Shown: positions 49,200-58,623 of the stretch, one piece after another | Numbering within the stretch: the stretch's first letter is position 1 | How the letters are laid out: each line of letters begins with the position of its first letter | DNA from: Lysobacter panacisoli | GTDB lineage: Bacteria; Pseudomonadota; Gammaproteobacteria; Xanthomonadales; Xanthomonadaceae | Reading direction: 5' to 3' | Length of the DNA stretch: 64,000 bases | Assembly (NCBI RefSeq): GCF_009765165.1 | Contig: NZ_VLNU01000001.1 | Coordinates: forward strand, 3,602,247-3,666,246 | The notes under the pieces: model-generated | The model's database searches: none | Told to the model about the DNA's origin: nothing | The model's input: only the letters and a program-made list of their open reading frames with translations | Translations under genes and position numbers: made by a program

Positions 49200-51449
49200 T
49201 CAGCGCAGCAGTGCCGGCTGCCCGTCGTACCACTCCCGCGCACGGATCATGTGGAAATCGCGCTGGCCGTTGTTCACCGCCACCGCGCAGCTCAGCACGC
49301 CCCATTTCGCGTACAGGCTTCCAGTGCGGCTCTTGCCGCGCAGGCGCAGGCGTGCCTTCAGGTCGTAACGCTGGTTGCTCGCGTCGACGCGGTCCAGCAC
49401 CAGCACGTCGCCCTTCCACTGCACGTTGCCGCTGACCTGCGCCTGGCCAGAGTCGATCATCTTGTAGACCCATTTGGGGTAGTCGCGTTGGCGCGAGAAC
49501 ATAGACAGCAGGAACCCGACGTCCTTCATCGCCACGCGCGCACGCGCATCGATGCTGATCGGACGATCCCAGTCCATGCGCGCGCGTTCGAGCTGGATCC
49601 GCGCCCACCAGCCACTGCGCGATTCGCCGCCCGGCTCGGTGAAGCTGATGCCGGTCAGGTTCAAGCGTGTGCCGTCGATGTTGAAGTTGTGCCCGCTCAG
49701 GTCGGCGCGGCGCAGTGGCGTGTCGACGTCGATGTTGCCGCGCAGACCGATGCCGGCGGCGTGCAATTGCGCGTTGCTGGCCTTGATGCGCACGCTGCCG
49801 CTGCCCACGTCGCCGGCACCGTCCAGGCTCAAGTCGCCGCTGAGCGTGCCCGAACCGCCGTCGAAACGCAGGTGCGACTGCGGCAGGTAGCGGTTGTAGG
49901 CGCGCAGGTCCGGTACGCGCGCATCGCTGAAGGTAAGCCGCGCCTTCATCGCTTCGCGCACCTGCTGCATGGCATCGGGCTTGCGCAGATCCTCGCGCTG
50001 GAACGAGGACACCGTCTGCATCGTCAGGCGCAGGTCGTGCCCATCGACGTACGGCTGTGTCGGCGCATCGTCGGCGGCGATGTTGAACTGCTCCATCACC
50101 AGTTCCAGACTGGGCAGCGGCTTGCCGTCCGGGCCCGCATCGAGGCGGCCGTCCGCGCGTGCGCGTCCGCGGATGCGATTGCCCATCACATGGGCGACGG
50201 CATCGACTTCGGGCACGCTGATGCGGCTGCCTGCGGCCACGCGTCCATCGACGATGCGCACGTCGGCATCGACCGCGCCGGCGCCGTCGAGCGCCAGCCA
50301 CGGCGCATTCGTGAAGAATGCGCCGAGCCAGCGCAGCGAGGCGAACTGCCAGCGGCCGACCACGTGACCGGAGCTGCGCGGGATCAGGCTGTGGAAATCC
50401 TTCAGCGGAATCTGGTTGCCGCGCACGCGCAGATCGGCATCGAGCGTGAGGTTGCTGTCGGTTCGCGAGGGCGCCCTCGCCTTCACCACGATGTCGCGAT
50501 CCACGTCCATCGAAAGATCCAGCGCGCCACTGCGCGGACGGCCGGCGACATCGGTGCCGGTGATCGGCATGTGCCATTGCAGTTTGCTGCCGGGCGTCAA
50601 CACACCACGCGCGAAGCCGAGTTTCGCACTCGCGCGGCCGTCGCCCGGAACGGTGTCGACGGTGAAATGGCCTTTCGAATCGATACCGGTCTTGAGCGTG
50701 GTGGTCACACCGTCCAGTTGCAGCTGCGCGTCGGTGAGCAGCAGCTTCTGCGCGCCGGGCGCCTGCGCACGCGTGTGCCGGGCGATAGCGAAGCGCGCGT
50801 CGATGGTCGCGTCGTGCAGCATCTCGTCGCCCTTCAACGCGAGCTTCGCCTTGTCGAAATGGGCGGTGGACGGCATCAGTTCGAGCGCACCGCCGCGCAG
50901 CTGCTTGTAGAAACCGACTTCGGCGCGACCGGTGCCTTCGAGCGTCAGTGTCTGGAAACGCCCCTTGCGGATCGAGTCGCTGCGGATGCGTTCGAAGTTC
51001 AGTACCCAGCCGCCGGGACGAGCGACCGGCGGCGGCCGGCGCGTGGGCAGCATGTCGACCTCGCCACTCACGTCGGTGGCGAACACGTCGGGGACGCGAA
51101 CTTCCTTGCGCAACAGCGGCCAGATCGCGACGCGTCCGCTCGTCTTGCCGGCGACGACGGACCACTTCGTGCGACCCGCCTGCCCGCCCATCTTCACGTC
51201 CCACACCGTCACGCGGCCGGGCCAAAGGGTGAAGCCCGGCCCCCATTCGATGTGGAACTTCTCCGGCTTGCGGTTCGCGGTCCACTCGCCGATCGGCGTG
51301 TTGATGAAGACGTTGCCGGCGAGCAGGTACAGCGCGTAGAGGAGGACCAGCGCGAACAGCCCGCGGCCGATCCACGACTGTCGCCAGCGCGGCGGGATCC
51401 GGGCGAGGAACCGGGCGAAGCGCTGGCGATCCTTCGGGGCGCTGTTCAT
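49200..51449 (-). CDS. AsmA/DUF748-like membrane-anchored protein
   Basis: The 749-residue protein has one N-terminal membrane segment (GRGLFALVLLYALYLLAGNVF) and a long beta-strand repeat region with recurrent phrases such as LDLSMDVDRDIVVKA, VDADVRIVDGRVAAG and NIDGTRLNLTGISFTEPG. This resembles the AsmA/TamB/DUF748 repeating beta-groove proteins that lie between the two membranes. I cannot assign it to a specific subfamily. The start ATG at 51449 gives an Arg-rich cytoplasmic N-terminus. It stands alone between the NfeD and YbaK genes. Role in lipid transport is a family-level guess only. Confidence 0.65.
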   Translation of the reverse strand: MNSAPKDRQRFARFLARIPPRWRQSWIGRGLFALVLLYALYLLAGNVFINTPIGEWTANRKPEKFHIEWGPGFTLWPGRVTVWDVKMGGQAGRTKWSVVAGKTSGRVAIWPLLRKEVRVPDVFATDVSGEVDMLPTRRPPPVARPGGWVLNFERIRSDSIRKGRFQTLTLEGTGRAEVGFYKQLRGGALELMPSTAHFDKAKLALKGDEMLHDATIDARFAIARHTRAQAPGAQKLLLTDAQLQLDGVTTTLKTGIDSKGHFTVDTVPGDGRASAKLGFARGVLTPGSKLQWHMPITGTDVAGRPRSGALDLSMDVDRDIVVKARAPSRTDSNLTLDADLRVRGNQIPLKDFHSLIPRSSGHVVGRWQFASLRWLGAFFTNAPWLALDGAGAVDADVRIVDGRVAAGSRISVPEVDAVAHVMGNRIRGRARADGRLDAGPDGKPLPSLELVMEQFNIAADDAPTQPYVDGHDLRLTMQTVSSFQREDLRKPDAMQQVREAMKARLTFSDARVPDLRAYNRYLPQSHLRFDGGSGTLSGDLSLDGAGDVGSGSVRIKASNAQLHAAGIGLRGNIDVDTPLRRADLSGHNFNIDGTRLNLTGISFTEPGGESRSGWWARIQLERARMDWDRPISIDARARVAMKDVGFLLSMFSRQRDYPKWVYKMIDSGQAQVSGNVQWKGDVLVLDRVDASNQRYDLKARLRLRGKSRTGSLYAKWGVLSCAVAVNNGQRDFHMIRAREWYDGQPALLR

Positions 51450-51512
51450 GTCCGCAGCATAGCCACGGGGTGCATGCGCGGCGTCAACGCCGGGGCGCCG
51501 CGCAGGAGGGCG

Positions 51513-51974
51513 TCAGTGCCGGGCGAGGCTGGCCAAGCGCGGGTGCACGAGGCGCACGAAATCGTGCCACTCCATGCGCATCAGTTCGCGATGGTTGCCC
51601 GAGTTGAACGCAATCCGGTCGCCGTCCAGCGTCACGGACGCATAGACATCCATGCCGTACAGATTGCCGAACGGTGGCATCGCACCGACCTCGCATTCGG
51701 GGAAGCGATCCTTGAAGTCGGATTCGCTGGCGAGCGCGACCTCGTGCGCACCGCTTGCATCGCGCAATCGCGCGACGTCGAGCCACTCGTCCGCCGGCAG
51801 CACGGCCATCGCCAGTCGGCCGTCGAGTTTCACCATCACGGTCTTGGCCATCTCGTGGCCATCGATATGCGCACTGGCCGCGGTTTCCTGCGCGGTGAAC
51901 GCATGCGGGTGGGTCATCGTGTCGAAGGCGACGCGATTGGAATGCAGGAATTCTTCGAGACGTGGTGAGGACAT
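51513..51974 (-). CDS. YbaK/aminoacyl-tRNA deacylase-like protein
   Basis: The 153-residue protein matches the YbaK/ProXp editing domain: VAFDTMTHPHAFTAQETAASAHIDGHEMAKTVMVKLDGRLAMAVLPAD in pieces, with the conserved Lys in MAKTVMVKL, and GAMPPFGNLYGMDVYAS with the GxxPPFG loop. Such proteins hydrolyse mischarged tRNA. The substrate amino acid is unknown. AGGAG lies 6 bases before the ATG at 51974. Confidence 0.9.
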   Translation of the reverse strand: MSSPRLEEFLHSNRVAFDTMTHPHAFTAQETAASAHIDGHEMAKTVMVKLDGRLAMAVLPADEWLDVARLRDASGAHEVALASESDFKDRFPECEVGAMPPFGNLYGMDVYASVTLDGDRIAFNSGNHRELMRMEWHDFVRLVHPRLASLARH

Positions 51975-52133
51975 GGCACGCTCCTGTGATCGAGCGGAGG
52001 CCGGTCGCACCGCAGCGAGAGCGACGCGGCGCGCCGGCGTCCTTGTCTGCAACAGAATGGGCCGCGCATGGCGGCCCATCCAGTGTACTGCGCGAAACGC
52101 GCGTGGGCGGATGTCCGCCCGTCGCGTCGCGAA

Positions 52134-52721
52134 TTACAGAGAAGCGGTCGGCGCAGCGGTGGCCTGTGAGACGCCGGCGTAATCGACCACGAGCGAGACA
52201 CGGCGGTTGTCGCGTCCGGCATCGCCGCTCTGGCCTTCGCGCACCTGGCGATTGCGGTCCTCGCCGTAGCTGACCGCGCGCACCTGGTTCGCATTCAGGC
52301 CCGCGCTGACCAGGTAGTCGCGCACCGACTGGGCGCGCTTGAGGCCGAGGCGGCGGTTGAGTGCGGCCGATCCCGACGGATCGGCGAAGCCTTCCACCGT
52401 GATGAGCGCGTCGGAGTGGTTGTCGCGGATCACGCGCGCGAAGTCGTCCAGCAACGGCTTGTCTTCCTCGCTCAGCGTGGCGTCGTTGGTGGCGAAGTGG
52501 GCGCCGGTCTCCACGCGCACGCGCCCGGCGAGCTGGGTCACCAGCGCGTCGTGCTTCTGCGAGAGCGAATCGATCTGCCCCTGCAGCTTCTGGTCGGTCG
52601 CGCGCAAGTCGGCGATGGTGGTGTCGAACTCATCGCGCTTGATGTACTTGGTGCAGCCGGTCAGCGCGACGGCACCCAGCGCCACGGCGAATCCGGCATT
52701 ACGAATGGTGCGAGCAACCAT
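52134..52721 (-). CDS. OmpA-family lipoprotein
   Basis: The 195-residue protein has a lipoprotein signal (AVALGAVALTGC, Cys near residue 23) and a short coiled coil (RATDQKLQGQIDSLSQKHDAL). An OmpA C-terminal peptidoglycan-binding domain follows (TVEGFADPSGSAALNRRLGLKRAQSVRDYLVSAGL, RDNRRVSLVVDY). It would tether the outer membrane to peptidoglycan. AAGGAG lies 5 bases before the ATG at 52721; the much longer frame upstream is not conserved. Confidence 0.92.
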   Translation of the reverse strand: MVARTIRNAGFAVALGAVALTGCTKYIKRDEFDTTIADLRATDQKLQGQIDSLSQKHDALVTQLAGRVRVETGAHFATNDATLSEEDKPLLDDFARVIRDNHSDALITVEGFADPSGSAALNRRLGLKRAQSVRDYLVSAGLNANQVRAVSYGEDRNRQVREGQSGDAGRDNRRVSLVVDYAGVSQATAAPTASL

Positions 52722-53078
52722 GATTTCTCCTTCAATTCGCGTGCGGGGGCACGCAATGTCGTGCAGGTCCGGGGAAGGCCCTGCAGCTCTGTGTTGTGCT
52801 TCTACTTTTGTGTTCTTTGCGCGGGGCGCGCGGTGTAGCGGCTGGTCAGGTTGTTGAGGGAGACGTATGAATGCCACGCCGAACATTAATGGCTCGTTGC
52901 CTGAACAGGCCGCAGCGCGTCGCCAAAGGCGAAGCTGCGCACGGTTCAGTGAAGTCAAGACGGATTTAACGCGCGACGTATCGGCGCCATTCATCGTTCG
53001 CGGCACGGCGCGAAGGCGCGGAGATGATGTTCGAACAGTCGGGGCGGCGCGCGGCGCCGCCCTGTTCACGCGGTCGGA
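52722..53078. other. Intergenic region between the OmpA-type and nitrilase genes
   Basis: This 357-base gap on the minus strand holds the leader and presumably the promoter of the OmpA-type lipoprotein gene, and a strong hairpin after the nitrilase gene (listed separately). A plus-strand ATG at 52867 has a good GAGGGAG site, but its frame looks non-coding and runs into the opposite-strand nitrilase gene. Confidence 0.5.
53033..53067 (-). terminator. Hairpin downstream of the omega-amidase gene
   Basis: GGGCGGCG (53042-53049) and CGCCGCCC (53055-53062) form an inner 8-bp stem. Flanking GAACA (53033-53037) and TGTTC (53063-53067) extend it, with a 4-base bulge. It lies 11 bases after the stop codon of the minus-strand omega-amidase gene. 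It lacks a T run. Confidence 0.45.
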
Positions 53079-53876
53079 TCAGACCAGGTTGAACGCATCG
53101 CCATCGAGCATGGCGGGGAAGCGTTCACGGTGCGCGAGCAGTTCCGCCGCCTGCAGCGTGGTGGTGACCACCACTTCCTCGTCGGCGCACTCGCTGATGG
53201 GATGGCCGAGGAAATCGATGACCGCGCTGTCGCCTGCGTAGTGCAGGCCGTTGCCGTCGGTGCCGACGCGGTTCACCGCGGCCACGAAACTCAGGTTCTC
53301 GATCGCCCGCGCACGCAGCAGCGTCTTCCACGGATAGCTGCGCGCCGACGGCCAGTTGGCAACGAACAGCATCAGGTCGTAGTCGAGGTGGCCCGCGCGC
53401 TCGACGTCGAAACGATTGCGCGAGAACACCGGGAAGCGCAGGTCGTAGCAGACCAGCGGACAGATCCGCCAGCCGCGCCACTCGACCGTGAGACGGTCGC
53501 GACCGGAGGCATAGCGTTCGTGTTCGCGTGCATACCGGAACAGGTGACGCTTGTCGTACGTGCTGATCGCACCGTCGGGCGTGGCGAACAGCAGGCGGTT
53601 GAACACGCCCTCCTGCGTGCGCAGCTGCACGCTGCCGGTCACCGCCGCGTCCAGGCGCGCGGCCTGCTCGCGGATCCACTCGACGGTCGGCCCGTCCATC
53701 GTTTCGGCGTTGCCGATGGCGTCGTTGGAGAAGCCGCTGGTGAACGTCTCCGGCAGGATCACCAGGTCGGTCGTGCCGTGCAGCGGCGCGATCAGGCGGC
53801 CGTAGTACTCGCGATTGCCGGCCGGATCGTGCCAGCGGGTGTCGCCCTGGATCAGCGAGACGCGAAGGTCATTCAT
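53079..53876 (-). CDS. Carbon-nitrogen hydrolase, omega-amidase (YafV/Nit2 type)
   Basis: The 265-residue protein carries the nitrilase triad Glu43 (LPETF), Lys109 (TYDKRHLF) and Cys143 (PLVCYDLRFPVF). The YafV-typical TSGFSNDAIGNAETMDG and NWPSARSYPWKTLLRARAIEN are present. Omega-amidases hydrolyse 2-oxoglutaramate, or 2-oxosuccinamate, made by glutamine- or asparagine-dependent transaminases. Its neighbour 8 bases upstream encodes a YbdL-type aminotransferase that uses glutamine-like donors, which supports the assignment. GAGGGCACAC precedes the ATG at 53876. Confidence 0.93.
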   Translation of the reverse strand: MNDLRVSLIQGDTRWHDPAGNREYYGRLIAPLHGTTDLVILPETFTSGFSNDAIGNAETMDGPTVEWIREQAARLDAAVTGSVQLRTQEGVFNRLLFATPDGAISTYDKRHLFRYAREHERYASGRDRLTVEWRGWRICPLVCYDLRFPVFSRNRFDVERAGHLDYDLMLFVANWPSARSYPWKTLLRARAIENLSFVAAVNRVGTDGNGLHYAGDSAVIDFLGHPISECADEEVVVTTTLQAAELLAHRERFPAMLDGDAFNLV

Positions 53877-53884
53877 GTGTGCCC

Positions 53885-55033
53885 TCAAAGCTTCTGCAGT
53901 CGTTCGATCGCCCTGTCCAGCGTGGCTTCGTTCTTGGCGAAGCACAGGCGCGCCAGGCGCTGTCCGGACGGGGGCGACTCATAGAACGGAGAAAGCGGGA
54001 TCGCCGCGACGCCCTTCTCCACCGTGAGCCAACGGCAGAACGCGGCATCATCGAGGTCGCTGACCGCCGAATAGTCCACCAGCTGGAAGTAGCCACCCGG
54101 CACCGGCAGCGGCTTCAGGCGCGTGGTCAGCAGCTGCTCGCGGAAGCGGTCGCGCTTGGACTGGTAGAACGCGCCGAGCTGTTCGTAATGCTCCGGCTCG
54201 GTCTGGATCATCTCGGCGAACGCCCACTGCGCCGGGGCGAAGGTGCAGAAGGTGTTGTACTGGTGGACCTTGCGCAGCTCCAGCGACAACGCCGGCGGCG
54301 CGATGCAGTAACCGACTTTCCAGCCCGTGCAATGGTAGGTCTTGCCGAAGCTCGACACCACGAACGCGCGTTCGCGCAGTTCCGGATAGCGCAGCACCGA
54401 TTCGTGGCGGCGGCCGTCGAACACGATGTGTTCGTACACCTCGTCCGATAGCAGCCAGATGCCGGTGTCGCGCAGCAGCGCGGTGAGCTGGGCGATGTCG
54501 TCGGCGCTGAACATCGCGCCGGAGGGATTGTGCGGCGAGTTGATCATCAGCAGCCGCGTCTTCGACGTGACCGCGGCGCGGATGAGGTTCCAGTCCGGCG
54601 CGAAGGTCGCCGGATCCAGAGGCACGTGCACCGCGCGGCCGCCAGCCAGGTCGATCGCCGGCTCGTAGGAGTCGTAGCAGGGATCCAGGACGATCACTTC
54701 CTCGCCCGGGCGCACGACCGCGGCGACGGCGTCGAAGATCGCCTCGCTCGCACCCGATGCCACGGTGATCTCGCTGTCCGGATCGGGACGATGGCCGTAG
54801 CAGCGCAGGGTCTTGTCGGCGATGGCCTGGCGCAGCGCCGGGATGCCGGTCATCGGCGCGTACTGGTTCTTGCCCTCGCGCATGGCGCGGTCGAGCGCCT
54901 CGATCAGACGCTCGGGGACGTTGAAGTCGGGAAATCCCTGGCCGAGGTTGACCGCGTCGTGCTCCATCGCGAGCTGCGACATGACGGTGAAGATGGTCGT
55001 GCCGACCTTCGGCAGCTTGGTTTGCAGGGTCAT
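53885..55033 (-). CDS. ybdL: Methionine/glutamine aminotransferase, YbdL type
   Basis: The 382-residue class I aminotransferase has VNLGQGFPDF, the cofactor-anchoring stretch NSPHNPSGAMF and the PLP Lys231 in SSFGKTYHCTGWKVGY. It is close in length to E. coli YbdL (386), a methionine-preferring enzyme. It could make methionine from 4-methylthio-2-oxobutyrate at the end of the methionine salvage pathway, to which mtnA at 5.8-6.9 kb also belongs. The omega-amidase gene follows. The ATG at 55033 has no strong ribosome binding site. A kynurenine or general glutamine transaminase K role is also possible. Confidence 0.9.
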   Translation of the reverse strand: MTLQTKLPKVGTTIFTVMSQLAMEHDAVNLGQGFPDFNVPERLIEALDRAMREGKNQYAPMTGIPALRQAIADKTLRCYGHRPDPDSEITVASGASEAIFDAVAAVVRPGEEVIVLDPCYDSYEPAIDLAGGRAVHVPLDPATFAPDWNLIRAAVTSKTRLLMINSPHNPSGAMFSADDIAQLTALLRDTGIWLLSDEVYEHIVFDGRRHESVLRYPELRERAFVVSSFGKTYHCTGWKVGYCIAPPALSLELRKVHQYNTFCTFAPAQWAFAEMIQTEPEHYEQLGAFYQSKRDRFREQLLTTRLKPLPVPGGYFQLVDYSAVSDLDDAAFCRWLTVEKGVAAIPLSPFYESPPSGQRLARLCFAKNEATLDRAIERLQKL

Positions 55034-55129
55034 CGGAAGGTGGGGGTCAGTAATCAGGAAACGGGAAACGGCGAAGTGTAAGGATGCACGTTGCGGGACG
55101 TCATGACGAAACCTCATCACGCGATCCCG

Positions 55130-55158
55130 CTGAGGGTAACGACGGGGGTGACCCTCAG
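55130..55158. promoter_or_regulatory. Inverted repeat between ybdL and the DUF3293 gene
   Basis: CTGAGGGT (55130-55137) and ACCCTCAG (55151-55158) are exact inverted copies with a 13-base spacer, located between divergent genes. An operator or attenuator role is a guess. Confidence 0.3.
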
Positions 55159-55196
55159 CCGTTGCACGACCGCCACCGCCCCAGCAAACTTGGGCC

Positions 55197-55670
55197 ATGC
55201 GCGAGCTGCAGATCGTCGACGCCGTCGAACTGGCCACCGCCTACGCCGCCGCGGACTACGCGGTGGTGCTGGACGGGGATCCGTTGCCGCTGCGCGTGGG
55301 CGAACGCGCCATCGACCTGGAAGCCTACGCGCCAGCAGCGCGCTACGCTTTCATTACCGCATGGAATCCCGCGTCGCAGCCCCGCTCGGACACCGCCAAC
55401 GAGGCGGCCGACGCGCTGCTCGTGGCTCAGCTGGACGCCGCCGGCGTGGTCCGGCATCCGGCCTGGGCACAGGGTCCGCTGGGCGAGTGGCGCGAACCGG
55501 GCTGGCTGGTCGCCGGGCTGGACGAGGCATCCGTGCTGCGGCTGGCGATGGAGTTCGGCCAGGCCGGGGTGCTCGACTGGAACGCCGGCGAACCGGTCCG
55601 GCTGCGCATGCTGATGCCACGCCCGCACGCCGCGAACGGGGCCACCCACACCGAGTGGGTCACCGCCTGA
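55197..55670 (+). CDS. DUF3293 domain protein
   Basis: The 157-residue soluble protein has the DUF3293 pattern: [50 protein letters not shown] and [21 protein letters not shown]. No signal peptide. Function unknown. The start ATG at 55197 fits the first conserved strand; a longer alternative frame exists in another phase only. It lies between ybdL and the ccm operon, on the same strand as ccm. Confidence 0.8.
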   Translation: MRELQIVDAVELATAYAAADYAVVLDGDPLPLRVGERAIDLEAYAPAARYAFITAWNPASQPRSDTANEAADALLVAQLDAAGVVRHPAWAQGPLGEWREPGWLVAGLDEASVLRLAMEFGQAGVLDWNAGEPVRLRMLMPRPHAANGATHTEWVTA

Positions 55671-55721
55671 ACCCACGCCGGACCGCCGGCAGCCGCCAAG
55701 CGGCGCGTGGAGCCAGTCGAA

Positions 55722-55727
55722 TAGAAT
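55722..55727 (+). promoter_or_regulatory. Possible -10 box of the ccm operon
   Basis: TAGAAT matches 5 of 6 positions of TATAAT and lies 38 bases before the ccmA start. No -35 element is evident. Confidence 0.3.
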
Positions 55728-55764
55728 GGCGCACCGCGGCCGACCGGCCGTTCATGTCAGCCCG

Positions 55765-56415
55765 ATGACGCCCAACGACCGCCCTGTCCCGCCGCTGCTC
55801 GCAGCCCGCGGCCTCCGCTTCGCGCGCAACGACGAGCCGGTCTTCGGCCCGCTCGATTTCAGCGTCGACGCCGGCGAAGCCCTGCTGGTGCAGGGCGACA
55901 ACGGCGCGGGCAAGACCACGCTGTTGCGGGTACTGGCCGGCCTGCTGCGCGCCGAGGGCGGCGAGATCGACCTCGACGGCGAACCGGCCGGGATCGCCCG
56001 CCGCGCCCGCGCCATCGCCTACCTCAGCCACCTGCCCGGCCTGAAGGCCGACCTCAGTGCGCTGGAGAATCTCAATTTCCTGTGCGGCCTGCAGGGACGC
56101 CGCCGCGCGCAGTTGCCGGAGAACGCGCTGTCGATCGTCGGCCTGGCTGGTTACGAGGACACGCTGGCGCGGCAGCTCTCCGCCGGGCAGAAGAAGCGCC
56201 TGTCGCTGGCCCGCCTGTGGATGTCGCCGGCGCCGCTGTGGCTGCTCGACGAGCCCTACGCCAACCTCGACCTGGAAGGCATCGAACTGGTCAACCGCAT
56301 GGTCCAGGCGCACCTGCGCGAGGGCGGCGCGGCGCTGGTCACCACGCATGGCGCGTATGCAGCGCCGCCGGTGCGCACGCGGATGCTGGTGCTGTCGCGC
56401 GGAGGCATGGCATGA
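55765..56415 (+). CDS. ccmA: Cytochrome c maturation ABC transporter ATPase CcmA
   Basis: The 216-residue ATPase has Walker [10 protein letters not shown], the signature [14 protein letters not shown] and Walker [13 protein letters not shown]. With CcmB, C and D it powers release of holo-CcmE. The start is the ATG at 55765; the upstream ATG at 55726 adds 13 residues of no family character. The stop overlaps the ccmB start (ATGA). First gene of a complete ccmABCDEFGHI set. Confidence 0.95.
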   Translation: MTPNDRPVPPLLAARGLRFARNDEPVFGPLDFSVDAGEALLVQGDNGAGKTTLLRVLAGLLRAEGGEIDLDGEPAGIARRARAIAYLSHLPGLKADLSALENLNFLCGLQGRRRAQLPENALSIVGLAGYEDTLARQLSAGQKKRLSLARLWMSPAPLWLLDEPYANLDLEGIELVNRMVQAHLREGGAALVTTHGAYAAPPVRTRMLVLSRGGMA

Positions 56416-57101
56416 ACCCGGGAACCCCGACGCTCGCCGGCGCCGCGCGTGCCCTGCTCGCCCGCGACCTGCGCCTGATCTGGCGCCGTCGCGGCGACGC
56501 CTTGCAGCCGGCACTGTTCGCGCTGCTGGTGGTCGTGCTGTTCGCACTGGCGCTGGGCGGCGAGAAACAAGCACTGGCGAAGGTCGCCGCGGCGGTGCTG
56601 TGGCTCGCCGTGCTGTTGGCTGGCCTGCTCGCGCTGGACACGCTGTTCCGCGGCGATGCGGAAGACGGCTCGCTCGAGCAGTGGATGCTCGCCCCCGTGC
56701 CGCTGGCCTGGCTGGTCGGCGTGCGCACCTTCATGCACTGGGCGACGACCGCGCTGCCGTTGCTGGTCGCAACGCCCTTCCTGGGCGAGCTGCTGCACCT
56801 GCCGCACGCGCAGCTGCCGGTGCTGATGGCCTCGCTGGCGCTGGGCACGCCACTGCTGAGCCTGCTCGGCGCGGTGGTGGCCGCCCTGACGGTCGGGATG
56901 CGGCGCTCCGGTATACTCGTGGCCTTGCTGGCGCTGCCTTTGTACGTGCCGGTGCTGGTGTTCGGCGCGGGCAGCGTGGCTGCCTCGGCGCAGGGGCTGG
57001 ATCCGATCGGCGCGCTGCTGTTGCTAGGCGCAGGGCTGGCGGTTGCCCTGGTGCTGGCCCCGCTCGCGGCGGCCGCCGCCATCCGGATCGCCCTGAGCTG
57101 A
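56412..57101 (+). CDS. ccmB: Cytochrome c maturation permease CcmB
   Basis: The 229-residue protein has six membrane helices, including [20 protein letters not shown] and [35 protein letters not shown] at its start and [13 protein letters not shown] are CcmB-typical. It begins in a 4-base overlap with ccmA. Confidence 0.95.
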   Translation: MNPGTPTLAGAARALLARDLRLIWRRRGDALQPALFALLVVVLFALALGGEKQALAKVAAAVLWLAVLLAGLLALDTLFRGDAEDGSLEQWMLAPVPLAWLVGVRTFMHWATTALPLLVATPFLGELLHLPHAQLPVLMASLALGTPLLSLLGAVVAALTVGMRRSGILVALLALPLYVPVLVFGAGSVAASAQGLDPIGALLLLGAGLAVALVLAPLAAAAAIRIALS

Positions 57102-57205
57102 GGGCATCACTTGAGCCGGATCAAGCCCCAGCGCGGCGCTGCCGCGACAATCCGCCGCAATCTGCCGCTGCCCGGCCCGACGGTCCGGAGGCGGAGCGAG
57201 AAACG

Positions 57206-57958
57206 ATGAATCCGATCATCCGCTGGTTCCACAAACTCGGTTCGCCCCCCTACTTCGACCGCTTTGCCGCGCGATGGGCGCCCTGGGGTTACGGCCTGGG
57301 CCTGCTGGTCATGGCCTGGGGCCTGTACGGCGCACTGTTCCAGGTGCCGGCCGACTACCAGCAGGGCGACAGCTTCCGCATCCTCTACATCCACGTGCCC
57401 AGCGCCTGGATGAGCATGGCCGTGTTCGGGCTGATGGCCGTCTATGCCGCGATCGCGCTGATCTGGCGGATCAAGCTGTGCGAGATCCTGGCGATGGCCT
57501 GCGCGCCGATCGGTGCTGCCTTCACCCTGATCACGCTGCTGACCGGTTCGATCTGGGGCAAGCCGATGTGGGGCACCTGGTGGGACTGGGATCCGCGCCT
57601 GACCACCGAGCTGATCCTGCTGTTCCTCTACCTGGGCGTGATCGGCCTGTACAACGCCATCGACGACCGTCGCGCCGCCGCGCGCGCCGCCGGCCTGCTC
57701 GCGATCGTCGGCGTGGTGCTGTTGCCGGTGATCCGATATTCCGTGGTGTGGTGGAACTCCCTGCACCAGGGCCAGACCATCCGCCTGCTGGGTGAGTCGA
57801 GCATGGACTCGAGCATGATCGGCCCGCTGGTGTGGATGATCGTCGGCACCAAGCTGTGGTTCGTCGGCGCACTGCTGGCGCGTGCGCGCGCCGACAACCT
57901 GCGCCGCGAGAGCGGCAAGGCGTGGGTCGCCGGACTCGCGCAGGGGAAGCAAGCATGA
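57206..57958 (+). CDS. ccmC: Heme handling protein CcmC
   Basis: The 250-residue protein has six membrane helices and the tryptophan-rich WWD motif KPMWGTWWDWDPRLTTELIL for heme. Conserved His residues flank it (YIHVPSAWMS and WWNSLHQG). It moves heme onto CcmE. GCGGAG precedes the ATG at 57206. The 104 bases between ccmB and ccmC hold no other gene. It ends in an ATGA overlap with ccmD. Confidence 0.96.
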   Translation: MNPIIRWFHKLGSPPYFDRFAARWAPWGYGLGLLVMAWGLYGALFQVPADYQQGDSFRILYIHVPSAWMSMAVFGLMAVYAAIALIWRIKLCEILAMACAPIGAAFTLITLLTGSIWGKPMWGTWWDWDPRLTTELILLFLYLGVIGLYNAIDDRRAAARAAGLLAIVGVVLLPVIRYSVVWWNSLHQGQTIRLLGESSMDSSMIGPLVWMIVGTKLWFVGALLARARADNLRRESGKAWVAGLAQGKQA

Positions 57959-58128
57959 GCTATGCCAACTACGTCATCGCCGCCTACGCGGTATTCGCGG
58001 CCGTGCTCGGCTGGGACTTCCTCAGCACGCAGTTGCAGATCCGCCGCGAACTGCGCGGCGCCCGCCTGCGCGCTTCGCGCGAGGCGGCGCGCCCGGGGAA
58101 GGGCGCGGCCAACGAACTGACCCGATAA
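57955..58128 (+). CDS. ccmD: Cytochrome c maturation small protein CcmD
   Basis: The 57-residue protein has one membrane helix (YVIAAYAVFAAVLGWDFLSTQ) followed by a basic helix LQIRRELRGARLRASREA. It stabilises the CcmABC-CcmE complex. Its ATG overlaps the ccmC stop. Confidence 0.93.
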   Translation: MSYANYVIAAYAVFAAVLGWDFLSTQLQIRRELRGARLRASREAARPGKGAANELTR

Positions 58129-58149
58129 CGACCTGAAGAGCCTGTCCAG

Positions 58150-58623
58150 ATGAATCCCGTACGTCGCCGCCGACTGCTCTGGGTGATCGCCCTCGTGGTG
58201 GCCGCCGGCATCGCCACCGCGCTGGTCGCGATGGCCCTGCAGCGCAACATCGCCTACCTCTACACGCCTGCCGAAGTCCTGCGCGGCGAAGCAGGCGAGC
58301 ACGCACGCTTCCGCCTCGGCGGCATGGTCGCGGCCGATTCGTTCAAGCGCGCCCCGGGCTCGCTCGAAGCCAGCTTCCTCGTCACCGACGGCGACGCGCA
58401 GTTGCCGGTGCGCTACACCGGCATCCTGCCGGACCTGTTCCGCGAGAAGCAGGCGGTGGTCGCCACCGGTCGCATGCAGGGCGACACCTTCGTCGCCGAG
58501 GAAATCCTCGCCAAGCACGACGAGACCTACATGCCGAAGGAAGTCGCCGACAAGATGGGCGTCGCGCACAAGAAGCACGACGTGCAGGCGCCGGCCGCCG
58601 GTACCGGCAAGGAAGCGCGCTAA
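58150..58623 (+). CDS. ccmE: Periplasmic heme chaperone CcmE
   Basis: The 157-residue protein has one N-terminal membrane anchor ([22 protein letters not shown]) and an OB fold. The heme-binding histidine H123 lies in AKHDETYMP, followed by Tyr127. It starts at the ATG at 58150 and ends directly before the GTG of ccmF. Confidence 0.96.
   Translation: MNPVRRRRLLWVIALVVAAGIATALVAMALQRNIAYLYTPAEVLRGEAGEHARFRLGGMVAADSFKRAPGSLEASFLVTDGDAQLPVRYTGILPDLFREKQAVVATGRMQGDTFVAEEILAKHDETYMPKEVADKMGVAHKKHDVQAPAAGTGKEAR

Noticed and set aside
52867..53241. Plus-strand ORF with a good GAGGGAG site before ATG 52867
   Set aside because: The codons are Arg/Ser/Ala-rich with no known pattern, and the second half overlaps the conserved C-terminus of the omega-amidase gene on the other strand. 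A short untranslated or regulatory product cannot be excluded.
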